A program made the translations under genes and the position numbers. The notes beneath the pieces were generated by a model that made no database searches, was not told the DNA's origin, and worked only from the letters and a program-made list of their open reading frames with translations. Source: Epiperipatus broadwayi (lineage: Eukaryota > Onychophora > Udeonychophora > Euonychophora > Peripatidae). From it: a stretch of DNA of 64,000 nucleotides. Location of the stretch: NCBI GenBank assembly GCA_028023455.1, contig JAQFVV010000027.1, positions 8,179,845-8,243,844 on the forward strand, in the 5' to 3' direction. Positions within the stretch are counted from its first letter, which is position 1. Each line of letters opens with the position of its first letter. Shown piece after piece: positions 44,985 through 58,100 of the stretch.

Positions 44985-45490
44985 TTTTCCACAGAAGCAA
45001 ATTCTTCATACAATAGAGCCACTCAGTGCAAACCAGAGTAATCAATGGATGCAGGAAGGTTTGTGCATAAAATCCCTATCTGGTGCCTACTCATCCAATA
45101 TCCCTAGCTATTTTCAAGTTTGTGGCTTTCATCATGTCTTGGATCTCAGAGCACCGTACCTAGATCTAATGCAAATCCTCCAGGATCCACTTTTTACTTT
45201 TTTAGCTAACTATAAAGCTTTGAATTCAAAATGAAAACACAATAATGTTTTCAAACAGATATTTTTATCTCATTAGCTTGTATAATTGTATAGACTTGAA
45301 CTCAGTTCAACAACCATACATTTAGTTGTCTTTGCTTCTTTAATAACAGCAGTCACAATAATCCTATTGGGCAGGATTGGTATTAAACCATCAAATATCA
45401 CACGATCATCATTCTTTATGCTTACACAAGTTATTTTTCAGAGAGGCAAAACTCTCCATACAGTAGCGCTACTCAATGCAAGCCCAATAT
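44985..45490 (-). repeat. F1 copy plus start of a tandem second unit
   Basis: From CAAATTCTTCATACAATAGA, with the ribozyme-like region at 45,101-45,140 badly damaged, through GGGCAGGATTGGTATTAAAC, where the next unit begins (about 45,382) and reaches AAACTCTCCATACAGTAGCG. Head-to-tail as at 20 kb. Confidence 0.8.
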
Positions 45491-45584
45491 TACTAATAAT
45501 AGGTACATTAAAGACCTGAGAAGTCATCTGATGATTAAGCAGCAGGCTAAACTTCAATCCGCAAATCCCTCATTTATGAGTCTG

Positions 45585-46600
45585 GTCTGATGCAATGCAC
45601 TATGGCTTCTCCTTTCACAGAGTCAAGAATCTCCCAGCCACTATGCCCAGAGAAACCTGTTAGCTACCCTATCTTACCTTCTCTTTCCATTACTTACCCT
45701 GTTGTTTTCATATTCTTCTCTATCCTATTCCATCCCATTTTCCACAAAATTGTCTTTTGTCTGCCCAGAGACACCTGTTAGCCACCCTACCTTACCTTCT
45801 CTTTCCATTACCTACCCTGTTTTTTTCATATTCTTCTCTATCCTATTCCATCCCATTTTCCACAAAATTGTCTTTTGTCCACTCTATGATCTTTACATCT
45901 AAATATCCCTTATCTTTTTCCAAACCCAACATAAAAACCAAGAAAACACTTTCCGTATAATCACTTTGTTTATATTTATTCTCCAACAACTTCATTATTT
46001 GCTTTCTTCGCACTTGTAAGCATTTACATTCAATTAAAAGATACCCAATAATTTGTATACCTTCCTTACTTGCAGAATAAATCAACCACATTTCTCCATT
46101 TATGGGTATATTCCCTTGATGCTAACATCCAGTTCAAGAAACACTTTCCTTCCTATTATCCTTTTTACTCTTCATACTACTTCTCCATCTTTCTAATTCT
46201 CTATTTTCTATTAATGCATCTATTCTTCTATCTCATTCCTTACCACTATAACCCTCAATAATTATCCTAACACAATCATCCCACATTTTAAATAAGTATA
46301 CTGTCATAAATTCTTTATCCAAATCTTCTGCATACTGTACTACCTTTCTCCCCCATCTTGTTGCCTGTCCTTTACTCATAATACAATTAAATGCTATTTT
46401 GGCTATTCTCTTATTATTCATAAATTGCAATCTAACGAACATTTTCATTTTGTATCTCTCATATAAAAACTTGACCATCCCATTTCTCCTTGATTTGCCT
46501 CCTATGCTGTCCACACATCTGCATCTAATGCATTACTTCCTACTTCTCTTTGTATTTTTTTTAAGTAATCTAACCAGCCATTGCAGAGTGCTGCCCCCAG
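45585..46600 (-). pseudogene. Retrotransposon L, 3' part (copy 4) with internal duplication
   Basis: Minus-strand frames: YKMKMFVRLQFMNNKRIAKI, then DDCVRIIIEGYSGKE and IIGYLLIECKCLQ. It matches the thumb-to-knuckle region of the 7.7-kb copy. A segment of 118 bp is duplicated in tandem (45,645-45,762 and 45,763-45,880). Confidence 0.8.
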
Positions 46601-47094
46601 TGTTAATTTATTTTTATCAAAACAGTCTTGATTACACAACTTATCTAAATGAATATCTAAAAGAATAAAAAAAGACCACATTCCTGTCTTATAACAATTC
46701 CTACATTAAACGTTCTGGGAAAACAGCAGCTAATATTGTCAGTTTCTTCTAATTTTAACAAAGTAATTGTGTAAAACTAATCAGTTTCATTAATCAATAT
46801 AAAATAAAAAATTAAAAAGTTCACAACATCATATAAAATTCAGTTTTTCCCCCGCAAAGAATCAAGAAGCAAAAAATGATAGTATGAAAAATGATTGCTT
46901 TCTCACTCTTAGTCAGACAGAATTTAAATAATTAATTATGGTTAATGGCTGCCCAATAAACTGCTGGAAAACTTATTTTGAAGTTTCTGATGCAACAAGG
47001 TAGTCTGTTTCTATTTGTACATTTTCTAACCACTGCTTCGCTGCGACTTGAGAATGTCAAGATGTTTAGTCTGGTCTAGTAATATCAGCACATG

Positions 47095-47567
47095 GAATTA
47101 AACCATTAAACATGCTTCCACAAGCTGTTAAAAATGACAAACTCTCCATACAGGAGTACCACCCAGTGCAACATAGTAATCAATGGATATAAGAAGGTTT
47201 GTCCATAAAATCCCTATCTAGTGCCTACTCATCCAATATCCCCAGACTAATTTCTAGCTTATGACCTTCATCAATAAGGAACCTTGGATCTGAGAGCACT
47301 ATACTTAGATGTTAGACCTCCAGCAGTCATCTTTTACCTTTTTGGTTAACTATAAAGCTACGAGTTCAAACTGAAAACAGATGTTTTCAATCCAAGATCA
47401 TTTGCATGTATAGTATATAGATCTAAACCCAGTTCAGTACCTAAACAGTTTGGTATCTTTGGTTCTTTAATAACCATACTCATTATCATCCCATGAGCAG
47501 GAAGGGTATTAAACCACTAAACATCACATGAACACCATTTCCTATACTTATACCAGCTGTTGAAACA
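47095..47567 (-). repeat. F1 copy with tandem start and inverted end stub
   Basis: Full unit from AACCATTAAACATGCTTCCA to GCAGGAAGGGTATTAAACC (next unit start at about 47,506). The core at 47,239-47,280 is TTGATGA/GAAATTAGTC, with helix I TCCTTA against TGGGGA. The second unit stops at GATAAACT and flips into a short inverted end (to about 47,620). Confidence 0.8.
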
Positions 47568-47824
47568 ATGATAAACTATTGCTTGCACTGGGTGACACTA
47601 TTGGATGGAGAGTTTATCATTGTTTTTTTTATTTTCTTGTATTTTTTAATGAAGCATTATATTGCATTTAATTTTCACAATTCCACTATGCATCGAAAAT
47701 GTGATATTCAAAGATCATATTTCTCTTCTTCTTTTTTATTCGCTATGAAGAATATGTACACATAATCAAATAACTGTGATTCAGTGAACTTTGTGGCTAT
47801 CAAAATAATAATGTTATTATAATA

Positions 47825-48180
47825 TTTAGGGTATATGAGCACAGACTTTAACACAACCCCCCACTCTTCACACTATCTCATAACACTGATACACTTGAAC
47901 ACATATATGTTAAAAAGATAAATAATCACCAATATACGTATTTCATGCTAAACCAGCAATCATCAGTTGGTCCAGATTACCATCTCTACCCATATATGCT
48001 ATAAGTGCTCAGATATATATTAAGATAGCCAATGCTCATACTTTAATGGACAGGCTTCAATCTACTCCACCCTCCAACTCTTCAACCGTCCACCCAATTG
48101 AAAATTTGATGATGGAACACTCAAAAGCCACCCTGAGGCTGAGATTCTTGTCACATGCATGTTGACCTAAGATCAATCTG
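47825..48180 (-). repeat. F2 copy, minus orientation
   Basis: It matches the 477-bp unit of the 39.4-kb array over its first 340 bp, in the opposite orientation (GTTGACCTAAGATCAATCTG at the right end, AGCACAGACTTTAACACAAC at the left). Confidence 0.85.
47928..47971 (-). ncRNA. Hammerhead-like core, F2 copy at 48 kb
   Basis: ACCAA, CTGATGA, TTGCT-GGTTT-AGCAT, GAA, ATA-CG-TAT, A, TTGGT. Same length (44 nt) and same T-T opposition as the 40,083 copy; helices I and III intact. Confidence 0.6.
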
Positions 48181-48389
48181 CCCCTACATCATTATGAAAC
48201 TTTCGTTATAACATAAAAGAAATCATAGACTAAATGCACAAGGCAATGTTTTGAGAAAATTGTATTCATGAACCTTGAAGTTTAAATTTCATTATATTTT
48301 CACACGATCATAAAATAGTCTTTTTTAAACGTTTTTTTTTTAATTATTTATTTAGCATATAGATTTTTTTAAATTAGATTATTAACAGA

Positions 48390-48900
48390 ATATTATAAAG
48401 AAAGTCATAGAGATTTCATCCAGAAGATTGAATCATTAATGACTTTATTAAGTCCTTCCAATCTGACATTATAGCTATGAATGCAACCATCATTAATGAT
48501 GTGGTTCATGTTTTGAGCTTGTCCATATCTAGATCAACGGCTGTTAAATCCACTTACAAAGTAAATCATAGCAACAGAGATAGAATCACTATTGGCTTTA
48601 TTAAATCCTCAATTCTGATACTATAGCCATAGATGTTAATATCATTACCTATGTGGTTCATGGTTTGGGCATATCTACATAGGTCAATTGCTGTTAAATT
48701 CGATTTATAAAATAAACAAAAGCAACAATGATAGAATCATCTAAGGTTTTATTAACACCAATTCTTCCGTTATGGCCTTAGACTTGATAATCATTAATTA
48801 AGTAGTTCATAATTTATGTATGTCAACATCTATATAAATCAGTAGCTGTTATAAACCATTTATAGAGCAGAGGATCACAACAACTATGAGTTGTCCTGAA
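48390..48900. repeat. Degenerate tandem repeat, three units of about 150 bp
   Basis: Units start at about 48,427, 48,583 and 48,731 (GATTGAATCATTAATGACTT, GATAGAATCACTATTGGCTT, GATAGAATCATCTAAGGTTT). Each has TATAGCCATAGATG-like and GTGGTTCAT blocks. A related unit pair occurs at 57.36 kb. Confidence 0.7.
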
Positions 48901-49090
48901 TCTGTTTGGTGAGCGTCTCCAATAACATCATGGAAAATCAAATCCAGCTGGTTTTAATGCTGGATCTGAAAAAAAAATTATTTGGAAATCTCATTAGATA
49001 TTCATTATTTATGCTACAAACCATTTGTATCTTTGGCTGACATTTGGAATGGGAATTGATATCATACCATCTTTGGCTCTGACTGTACAG
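48870..49090. repeat. Dispersed repeat shared with 58.1 kb
   Basis: ATGAGTTGTCCTGAATCTGT, CAAATCCAGCTGGTTTTA, AATTATTTGGAAATCTCAT and TTGGCTGACATTTGGAATGG match the segment at 58,105-58,360. Non-coding; class unknown. Confidence 0.65.
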
Positions 49091-50970
49091 CAACTACGAC
49101 AGAGTCAGATTTAACTCTCCTACTGTGATTTATGAGCCCGCAAAAATAAGGTGCTAAAATTATCATTTGCGAGAATATGCCATCTTCTCAATTCAGTTTA
49201 TTGTGTTGTGCTTACAGACCATCACAATAGAAAATGACACACTAAGGTCACTTATAAAATTAAACTTTTAAAGAAGTCAGTCAGCATTATGACAATCCAA
49301 TGAACGGTTTTATCATATCGCATTATGACTTTTCCTACGATATTGTTTTTTTTTGTACTGAATTAAAAATTTATTTAGATTAATTGATCCTCTCTTATTC
49401 TTACAATTCATTCAACCCACATCTGCTTTAATTCTTTTTACAAGCATTAGTTATAACATTGAATCTACTCATAATTTATTTTCGAAGTTTACTCATAATG
49501 ATGGTCTTATTCTGAGTTAGTGCAGAGTAATAATTATGCTTTATAAGCTTGAACACTTATTTCCTTTGAATGTGATCAAAAAATACATTCTTTTAAACAG
49601 TCAATGAGAAAACATCGAGTAAAACTATTTGTTTATTTCTTTTTCTTTTATTTTCTTTACTTCAAACATAATCATTTGTTTTAGTTTGTTTTGTTCTGTT
49701 GCAGCCAAAGCTTTCGTATTTGAGCACCTTTTAAAATGTGTCAAGTTGTTAACAATATTAAAGTTATTAATTCATCCAGATATTTTCCCCCAATGTTATA
49801 TTATTGCTTCAAAATTAATTTATAGTTTACAAATTCACAACATACTTTTTTTATATATAAATCTTGTTTCTTTTATAAACCATTTTTTGCCCATATATTC
49901 TACTCTTCCATCTACATTTCGACCATTTCCAATGATCATTTTTAAGTTTATTCCTATTTCTAGTTATTTTCACATTATTAAATGCTGTTGTTTTTGTTTT
50001 TTAAATAGTAAGATCACAAAAAATACTTCATAATGTGACAAGAACTAAAAATCCAAATAAATTTTGAAAATAACTTAAAGAAGAGGAATGAAACTAGGTA
50101 GAGAGATAAAATAATATATTATATATATATGGATATGGAAAAGAAATGGTTGATAAAATAAAAGTTAATTGATGTAAAGTGATGCTTTAGATTGGCCTAT
50201 ATAAATGAATTTAGTTACAAAAATAAGTTGGCCGCTCTGATCTTTACAAGGTTTCTACCTAGTGCTTTGATTTGAGAGTATCCTTCATATTCAGCAAAAC
50301 ATCGTTGAAGTAACATTACAGTGCATATATATAAAGTGTAATTTCCTTCCGATTAAAATAAGATTTATAAAATAAAATTATGTTGAGGAAGCATGTAATA
50401 TAATTAACAGGCTATCTTAGAAAGAAAAAAAAAAGATATATTTACTGAAGTAAGGATTAATTAATTTACAGTTTGTTTTAGTTCACCAACTTTTAATTTG
50501 GAATTGTTTTCAAAATGAGTTATAAATTTTCTTTATCTCGGTAACTTTCACTCAGGCCAAATACGTTATTGATTGAGACTGAGAATATTGAATTAAAATT
50601 TGCTAAACTAATTATTTTTTAAAATTTATTTTAGACCATATTAATTAGTGGTAAAACTAACTAAATTTTAATAGTAGAAGAAGTTCTGAATCATGAGCTA
50701 TTATTAAATCAAGAACAAATGATAGTATAAATTGGGAAACATTTGAGAAAAATTTTTTAAAAAAGCTAAAAAATCTTGAATTAAAATAATGATCCATAGA
50801 ATACCAGAGAAAAAAAATGAAAAACGTTTAATTGCTAAAGAAGAGTGGTTAGCTGAAGGAGAATAATAATGATAAATTCTGGGCAAATTAGTACCCTTAT
50901 CGAAGAATGGTTAAACAGTCAAATCTGCTCAGAGGAATGTTGAGTTGTAAAATAATCTCTATTTACATGA
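49091..50970. other. Gap without recognised features
   Basis: AT-rich. A 134-codon frame at 49,629-50,033 is Phe/Ile-rich and low-complexity; I treat it as chance. Confidence 0.55.
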
Positions 50971-50974
50971 AATC

Positions 50975-51595
50975 AGAAACATGCATTAGATCCAAAGGAT
51001 CTACATGCACTGTTCAAAAATCTAAAAGCTGAAGCCTGGGGATATTTGGATAGGCCAGTACTTATTAATGATTTAATAACTACTGCCACTTGATATTTAC
51101 TGATAACTAAAGCTTACATGGATGACATAATTTGTAATGATAATAGAAAATGAATAGCAATGTGTAAGCTCAGATTGTGTGATGTAGATGGTCATATGAC
51201 ATTTTGCTTTTATATCAATTCTGGCCAAAGAGTAAAACTGCCTACGGATATTAAAAAACTAAGGTCACCATAATATATAGAATCTGAACTGGTTTCAAAA
51301 CTATATAACTATGCAGGCAAGTAAATTGGAATGAAAAAATTAACAAGTTTTTTAATGTGAGCTGGTAGCTAGATGGTAAAATAAAAAGTAAAAATGGCTG
51401 CTAGAGGAATAAGTATGTCAGATCCAAAAGACTCCAAGTGCACTGTTCAAAAATCCAAAAAGCTCCTTACTGATGCTGGAAACTAATCTGAAAATATATG
51501 GCTGAGACAGCACTAGATGAGGATCTAATAAGTAATACTATCTGACATCTATTGATTAGTAAAGCTTACAACAGATAATATAGCTATAGTGCGAA
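50975..51595 (+). repeat. Two degenerate F1 copies, plus orientation
   Basis: 50,975-51,115 and 51,355-51,595 both contain the GATCCAAA...CACTGTTCAAAAATC block and the ATTGATTAGTAAAGCTTAC-like end. The ribozyme-like core is largely destroyed (TACTGATGC, GGAAACTAATCTG at about 51,460). Confidence 0.65.
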
Positions 51596-51884
51596 TAAAA
51601 GAATTGTCTAATAAAAAAAAAAGTTATTTGTGACATGTAAAGAGAGAAGAAATATCGTGATTTAACGTCATTTAATACTTGAAAGCAAATACTAAAGAAA
51701 GCATAGCTAATAAGTTAGTCAATATTTTATTGGTTCTTACAATCGCTGATAGATGATCTTATTTAACCAAATTATAGTTGGATATGTAAATTTTTTTAAT
51801 ATATATATATATTTGAAAATAGCTAGAATAATTTTAAAATTCCAGCTATGTTTAAATAATGCTTACACATTACTTCCAAGATCT

Positions 51885-52690
51885 ATTTTTCCTACACCAG
51901 TTCACCACCTAGTGTTAGCTTGATAATCAATAGATGCCAGTGCTTGACAAATTCCTATTCCATGCTGCACTACAACCCCTATATCCAGACATGTTTCTAG
52001 CACTAACTATATATCTATACTAGTTTCTAGCTTATGGTTTTCATCAGTGGGGAATTTTGGCTCTTTATTTAATGTACCTGGACTTTTACGATCTAATAGA
52101 TCATTCTCTAGAAGCTACCAATGTGAAATTCAAAAACATTTTAATGTTTTGAATCTAAGTCAACTTGCTTGAATAATTATAAAGATCTGAAATCAGTTCA
52201 ATATCTATATATATTTTAGTGTCTTCGGTTTTCTAATATTTGTAGACACTTCAATTCTTTAGCCAGGATTGGTATAAAACCAACAAATCATCACATGATC
52301 CCAGTTTTCAATAACAAATTGATCTATTACTACAGTTCCCCCATCTAGATAACCTAGGTTAGCTGGAGTAATCAATAGATACCAGATAGTAGTGCTTTAT
52401 AAGTCCTTATTCAATATTGTTCTATTGATATTCCCATATTTGTTTTAGAGTTATGACTTACATCAACGAGGAGTTGTGGATAATGTATCTGAAATTTTGA
52501 AATGTAATGTACTTTTCCTCCAACAGCCACTTTTTACCTTTTTTTTTTTTTTTTTGCTATTAAGCAAATTCAAAACATCTTAATGTTTTGAATTTAAGCC
52601 AACTTGCTTGAATAATTAGATAGATCTGAAATCAGTTCCATATCTATAAATTTTAGTGTCCTCCGTTTTTAAATAACTGTAAATTTGTCA
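51885..52690 (-). repeat. Degenerate F1 tandem pair, minus orientation
   Basis: Two units of about 0.4 kb in tandem (51,885-52,275 and 52,276-52,690), each with CAATAGAT-CCAG, a ribozyme-like relic (ACTAGTTTCTAG...TTTTCATCAGTGGGGA at 52,018-52,053) and the AACTTGCTTGAATAATTA block. Old members of the family. Confidence 0.7.
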
Positions 52691-53744
52691 TATTTAAATA
52701 GCATAAATGTAGCATTATAAGAACATTTACTCCTGCAAGTTTCAAAATTCCATTCCTATTTTTTACAAGAAGTTACACAAGAGATTATGTATATTATAAA
52801 GTTTGTGTTGTAATTAAATTAATTCATTAACTTTGAACAATTTAAAATATTCCTGTTTTTTTCTTTTATTTTTCTTTAAATATATATATATTTTAAATCA
52901 GCATTTTCTGAATTCCTGTTAATCAAGTTTCTAATTAGAATAAAGTTGTACCACATGTTAAAAAGAAGAAAAATGATGAAATAATTACAAATAAAAAATT
53001 CTAATGGCAGACTTCATTGGCAAAAAATAATAATTTACATCTATTTACTGTTGGATGATAAACAGCAATTTTACAGTATGGAAAATATTTTTATGTATGT
53101 TGCAAAGAAAAATCCACCTATCCATTTATCTATCTATTTAATGATTGTTAATAAGCATGTAAATAATTTTATGGCTTATCAAATATGTAACGCTGAGAAT
53201 ATAAAACTGTTCACAAAACAAATAAGTCCAAATAGGTTATGAAGATAATTCACAAGCTAGATTCCCGTAGAATCATTTAAATAAACTTGTAAATAATGCC
53301 CATCATTTATTATATCAATAGCAATTATAACAAACTGAAGGTTAGATAAGTCATTATCTTTTACCTGACAAGGTAGATTGGCATTAATATAACTAATCTA
53401 GCTTGTGAATTATCTTAGTAACGTATTCAGATTTGTTGTTTCGTGAATAGATTTATTCATCTATCTATAGATATGATGAGGTAAAGAGAGAGGACAGTGA
53501 AAATTAATACTCTGGGTTTCAAATAGAAAATGTGAAAAATAATTAGCGTAAAAAAACTAATTGGTAAAAAATGCAGTAGTGCAGAGAAGCTTAAATGTAA
53601 ATGAAGAGAAAAATTATTACAAATTACTAATACCATAAGTGAGTATTCTAAAATTTAAATTAAGATATGGCAAATATGAAGATGAGCAGAGCAACCACAA
53701 TATATATAAATATATATTAAGGACATTTCATCTTTGATTCCTAA

Positions 53745-54190
53745 CATACATCTCTCAATACTTTGTTGGGTGATCTGAAGTTTTTATTGCTCTTTTGTTA
53801 AGTGTCCAAATCTCAGATCCATAAGTAAGAGCCGGAGAGTACATCTATTAAAAATCTTTTCATACAGATAAGCATATTTTCTTCTAACATTAAGTTATTT
53901 CTACCAAAAGTTTAAATCTATAATTAATTTCATTTACTATATTTCTATCTATATTAAAAATCTGAACAAGGGATTGAAAATATTTACATAGATAAAAGAA
54001 CAAATAGGTAACATCAATGAAAGAATTAAGACTGAACTGAAGCAGGGTTGGGCATATTTTTATATGATAATAAAAAGAACAGTTGAAATCTTAAACTACA
54101 TCCCCCAAGAGATTTTAAAAGACCTAGAAAGAGTCCACATTAGTAATGGAGGCCTTTTTGACATTAAATTAAAAATGTCAAACATTCTCA
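53745..54190. pseudogene. RTE LINE debris in two orientations
   Basis: 53,745-53,980, minus strand: KLLVEITLMLEEN and QKSNKNFRSPNKV, the post-palm region. 53,990-54,190, plus strand: REQIGNINERIKTELKQGWA and EILKDLERVH, the C-terminal region. The two pieces are inverted, as in the short copies elsewhere. Confidence 0.6.
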
Positions 54191-55760
54191 ATGCCAGAAG
54201 AAAAATAATGTGAAAATGTTAAACTCGACAAATTTGGTAAGATCATTTGAATTGATTCATATTTGAGTAATTACTAATTTTGCTAATAATTGGCAAAATT
54301 GATTTAATTTTGTGAAGAGACTTTTTTTAAGTCTAACATTTCAATAATGTTTTAATAATGTTAATCCAATTCTATTGATATATATATTTTTTAAAAACTG
54401 TTTTTATGTATTATAAGATTTATGCTCCTGGAATCAAAAAATTAAATTGTGGAGGATTATAAGAATTTAAATCAAATGAATTAAGCAAGTATCTTGACTG
54501 ATTTTGTTGATCCATTCTATTATTTTTTTCGTTTTGGATTATGTACATTTGTAAAACAAGGGATTAGAGAATGTTAAAGTTTTATTAGATTTTTTGTTTA
54601 TTGTCATTAAATAAATTAATTGTTATTGCTAAAATGATCATTTCTTACTAATTTCTTATCTGTGAGACAATTATTTGATATGTATAAATATTTTGGAATA
54701 TGATATTACTTAGCGGCTCTAATAGAACTAACTAAAACACATCTCTATTAGATTAAGATAAGTATGTGTGAGGCAGATGATGATCAGCAAATGTGACCAA
54801 GATTTGCCTTGAGACTTGTACTGACCATCATCTTAGGCTGCAATCGAATAGTGTTAAATTTCCACTCCACCTTATACATGGTTACCCAGTGGCCATCGAA
54901 TGGATAAATAATCATTTTCTAGAGTAATATGGCAGCATATAAAGCCTTAGGCGTGTAACTCCTTTATAATATATATATACAAAAAAATCAGATAAAATAA
55001 ATATAATAAACAAAAAACTCTGAAATAAACTTTACAATATTCAAAATAAATAATATCAGTTTACGGCATGTCTGCTGTCCCGAATAGCTTTTTACTGTTA
55101 AAATTCCAGTCTTTTTTGCTTAAATATATATCTATTGTCAGATACAATGCATTATTGTTTTTCATAAGCAATAATACAAAGAAATGATCTCTGTGACATA
55201 ATACAATTTAAGAAAGACAGACTCCGAAGCAATAATTCCATAGATTGCGGCTCCATTCTACTACCTCTGGTGATCAAACTTATTATGGATTCCCAGACAA
55301 CAACTATTTGATTATTACTATTTAATAACAAAAATTTATCTTCGATGTGAATCTATCTTATATTTTCAAAATACTAAAACTTAATTACTTTGGGTGAGTT
55401 ACTCAAATAAAAAAAGTCTGACATAAATAGACTAAAATTTATATAAAGCAATAGAATAATAAATGTCGGATACCATAGCTAAAGGTATGAATCCATTTAT
55501 TGTTTTATTTTTGTTTATTCATGTCATAGAACTCCAGTGGAAAATTTAAACATATGAAGAGTTATATATCAGCTGGACAAAAATAGATTAAGTTAATAAA
55601 ATCCAAAATTAATAGATAATAAGTCAAAAACCAATAAAACATCACATAACCTACCACATGTCTTCAGTTTATATATTGCTACTTTGGTAGCATACTTATC
55701 TATCTTTCTTTTTGCAAATCGTAAGATGATGTTGCGAGATAACAGTGCTTAATAATTCCC
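54191..55760. other. Gap without recognised features
   Basis: AT-rich. A less AT-rich stretch at 54,770-54,960 has no frame I recognise. Confidence 0.55.
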
Positions 55761-55769
55761 TATCCCGTG

Positions 55770-56230
55770 CTTTCTTATCCAAAATCTCCAAACTAGTTTC
55801 AAGCTTATCGCTTTCATCGGTGAGGAATTTTGGATCTTGGAACTGTGTAACAGGATCTTAGAATCTAATGCACCTTCCTGGACATGGGATGAAGATGACC
55901 TTAAAATTAAAAATACCATAATATATAGAAACAGAACTGGATTCAGATCTATATGACTATACAAACAAGTTGGCTTAGATCGAAAACATTTATATATTTT
56001 TTTAGTTTGGGCTGATAACTTGATAGAATAATGTAGATGCAAATGATGGGAATTAGAAGGAGGATGCCTTAGATCCTAAAGTCCATTTGCACAGATCCAA
56101 GATCCAAAGCTTCTCACTGATGAAAGCCAAAAGCTAAAAACTAGTCTGGGGATTTGGGATAGGAAAGCATAGGATAGAGACTTATTAAGCACTATTCATC
56201 TGCAATTATTACTTCTTTCTAAAGCTTACA
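55770..56230. repeat. F1 inverted pair
   Basis: Left piece minus (55,770-55,885): its core has CCGATGA (U4 changed) but a perfect four-pair helix II (AAGC with GCTT) and GAAACTAGT. Right piece plus (55,900-56,230): the core at 56,111-56,153 has CTGATGA and ACTAGTC-TGGGGA, but GAAA is changed to AAAA. Confidence 0.75.
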
Positions 56231-57132
56231 GTAAGTGACAAAAAAAAAAATTGAAAAAGTATGCTACTAGATAATGTTACATTACTATCATGTAAAAAGA
56301 TCAACAGTAATTTGTGGTCATGTAATAAATATGATTTAGGGTTTAATGGAGAACTATCACAAAGCAAAGAAACAATTTGGAAATGATAGGACTCCTGGGC
56401 GTATTCTGTATAATGGAGGCAAAAAAGTGTTATGATTTGTGTCATTTATAATTTAAGAAAGGATTTATGCCTGTAAGAATGATTGGTAGTGACCTGGATA
56501 GCATTCCATACCTATTAAAAATACACTTATTATGCATAAAGAATAATGAAGCCACACATGGGATGAATGTCAAATGAGCCACTCTGCTAAGATGACCAAC
56601 ACCATCCTGGATAAAAGTAAAAATGCCTCACTTTAAAATAACTTTGCTCTCATCCACACATACTCTGGTCTGAAAAACTCTAATTTTCGGCCAATGGTGA
56701 ACCCGTGGTACATTAGATAAGAACCCTCTTGAATGAAGAATTAAAACTTAAACGTATGTAAACTGAGATATCATACACCCTTCATTTATATAGATGGCAA
56801 CACCATATCTACCACAGTCTTTTCAAATATATTCCCTCATAACCACATCATAATAATACTTGTTATTGTCTAGCATATGAATGTGTAAAATTCTCATAAT
56901 AAGTATTGTTTGGGGTCTATCTGCATACCTCCACAGATTAACTAATGTAAGTAGAATATATATCTTAAAATTAGATATAGAAATTAAAGCCTATTGCATG
57001 TAGCTTATATTGTTACAATAATTCTATCACGAGGAAATTGTGTTAATTTGAGTGCATGCAGTGTCAAGAGGTATTTATCAACCAGCCACTATTTATTGTA
57101 AATAAAATTACTTTTTTTTCTCATGTGTCATA

Positions 57133-57212
57133 GCATTAGCCAGGAAGTGAACCCGCTAACCTGGGACAACTACTTGTAAAGCAGCTGTCGCTAACCTCTT
57201 GACCACCAATGC
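57133..57212 (-). repeat. tRNA-derived SINE head
   Basis: Complement of GCATTAGCC...CCACCAATGC, with TCATGTGTCA and a T run (A tail on the minus strand) to the left. Same family as 21,941. No clear target duplication. Confidence 0.75.
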
Positions 57213-57363
57213 TTAAATCATTAAAATTCATAATAGGGAAAAGAAATTAAAATGATGTTGCATCCAAATGTGGAATCTATAAACCACTTATTTATTCATT
57301 TATTAGCAAATAGGTTTAGACAGTTTAACTATTAACAAGTTACCATAAAGAAATATAAAGCGA

Positions 57364-57617
57364 TTCCATCCAGAACATAGATCCACTATTGGCTTCAAGT
57401 CCTTCAATTCTCCTCTATAGCCATAAATCCAACAGTTTTTAACTATTAAAACATTAAATGACCACTCATTCTTATGCTTACACAAACTGTTTCCATCCAG
57501 AACATAGATCCACTATTGGCTTCAAGTCCTTCAATTCTCCTCTATAGCCATAAATCCAATAGTTTTTAACTATTAAAACATTAAATGACCACTCATTCTT
57601 ATGCTTACACAAACTGT
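57364..57617. repeat. Recent 127-bp tandem duplication
   Basis: TTCCATCCAGAACATAGATC begins at 57,364 and 57,491. The two units differ at about one base (CCAACAG against CCAATAG). They are related to the tandem at 48.4 kb (CACTATTGGCTT, TATAGCCATAAAT). Confidence 0.85.
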
Positions 57618-58100
57618 TAAAACAGTAGCAACTTTTTTCACACAACAGTGTCACCTAATGCAAGCTATAGTAATCAATAGATGCTAAAAGATTGCATTTT
57701 AATCCTAATCATTGCCTACTTATCCAAAATTCTCAAACTAGTTTTCATCAGTGAGGACCTTGGATTTGAGAGCAATGCACCTAGGGATCTTTGGATCTAA
57801 TGTACTTCTCCAGCATCCACCGTTTACCTTTTGAGTTAACTGTAAAGCTATGAATCCAAATTGAAAACATGTTTTTAATCCAAGTTAATTTGATTGTACA
57901 ATCATACAGATCAGAATCCAGTTCAATATCTATGTGATTTGATGTTTTCTAGCATCTATTGATTAGTATGGCTGATACTAGGTGGCACTATTGTATGAAA
58001 AAGTTGGTTCTGTTTTAACACCTTCTGTAAGCATAAAAGGTGGTCATATGATGTTTTAAGGGTTTAATACCAATCCTAGTCAAGCAATATTGGTAACTAT
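57618..58100. repeat. F1 inverted pair, degenerate
   Basis: Minus copy 57,618-57,930 (ACCTAATGCAAGC, CACCTAGGGATCT, core deleted to CTAGTTTTCATCAGTGAGG) followed by a plus piece (AGCATCTATTGATTAGTATG ... GTGGCACTATTGTATG) and unit start (GGTCATATGATGTTTTAAGG). Confidence 0.7.

Noticed and set aside
45590-45960. Three overlapping plus-strand ORFs with repeated SYSSLSYSIPF
   Set aside because: Opposite strand of retrotransposon L copy 4 with its 118-bp duplication.
48390-48900. Ribozyme core in the 150-bp tandem
   Set aside because: Checked for CUGANGA and GAAAC at suitable spacing on both strands by eye; none found.
49629-50033. 134-codon ORF
   Set aside because: Phe/Ile/Ser-rich low-complexity translation of AT-rich DNA, no motif, no splice context. 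Chance.
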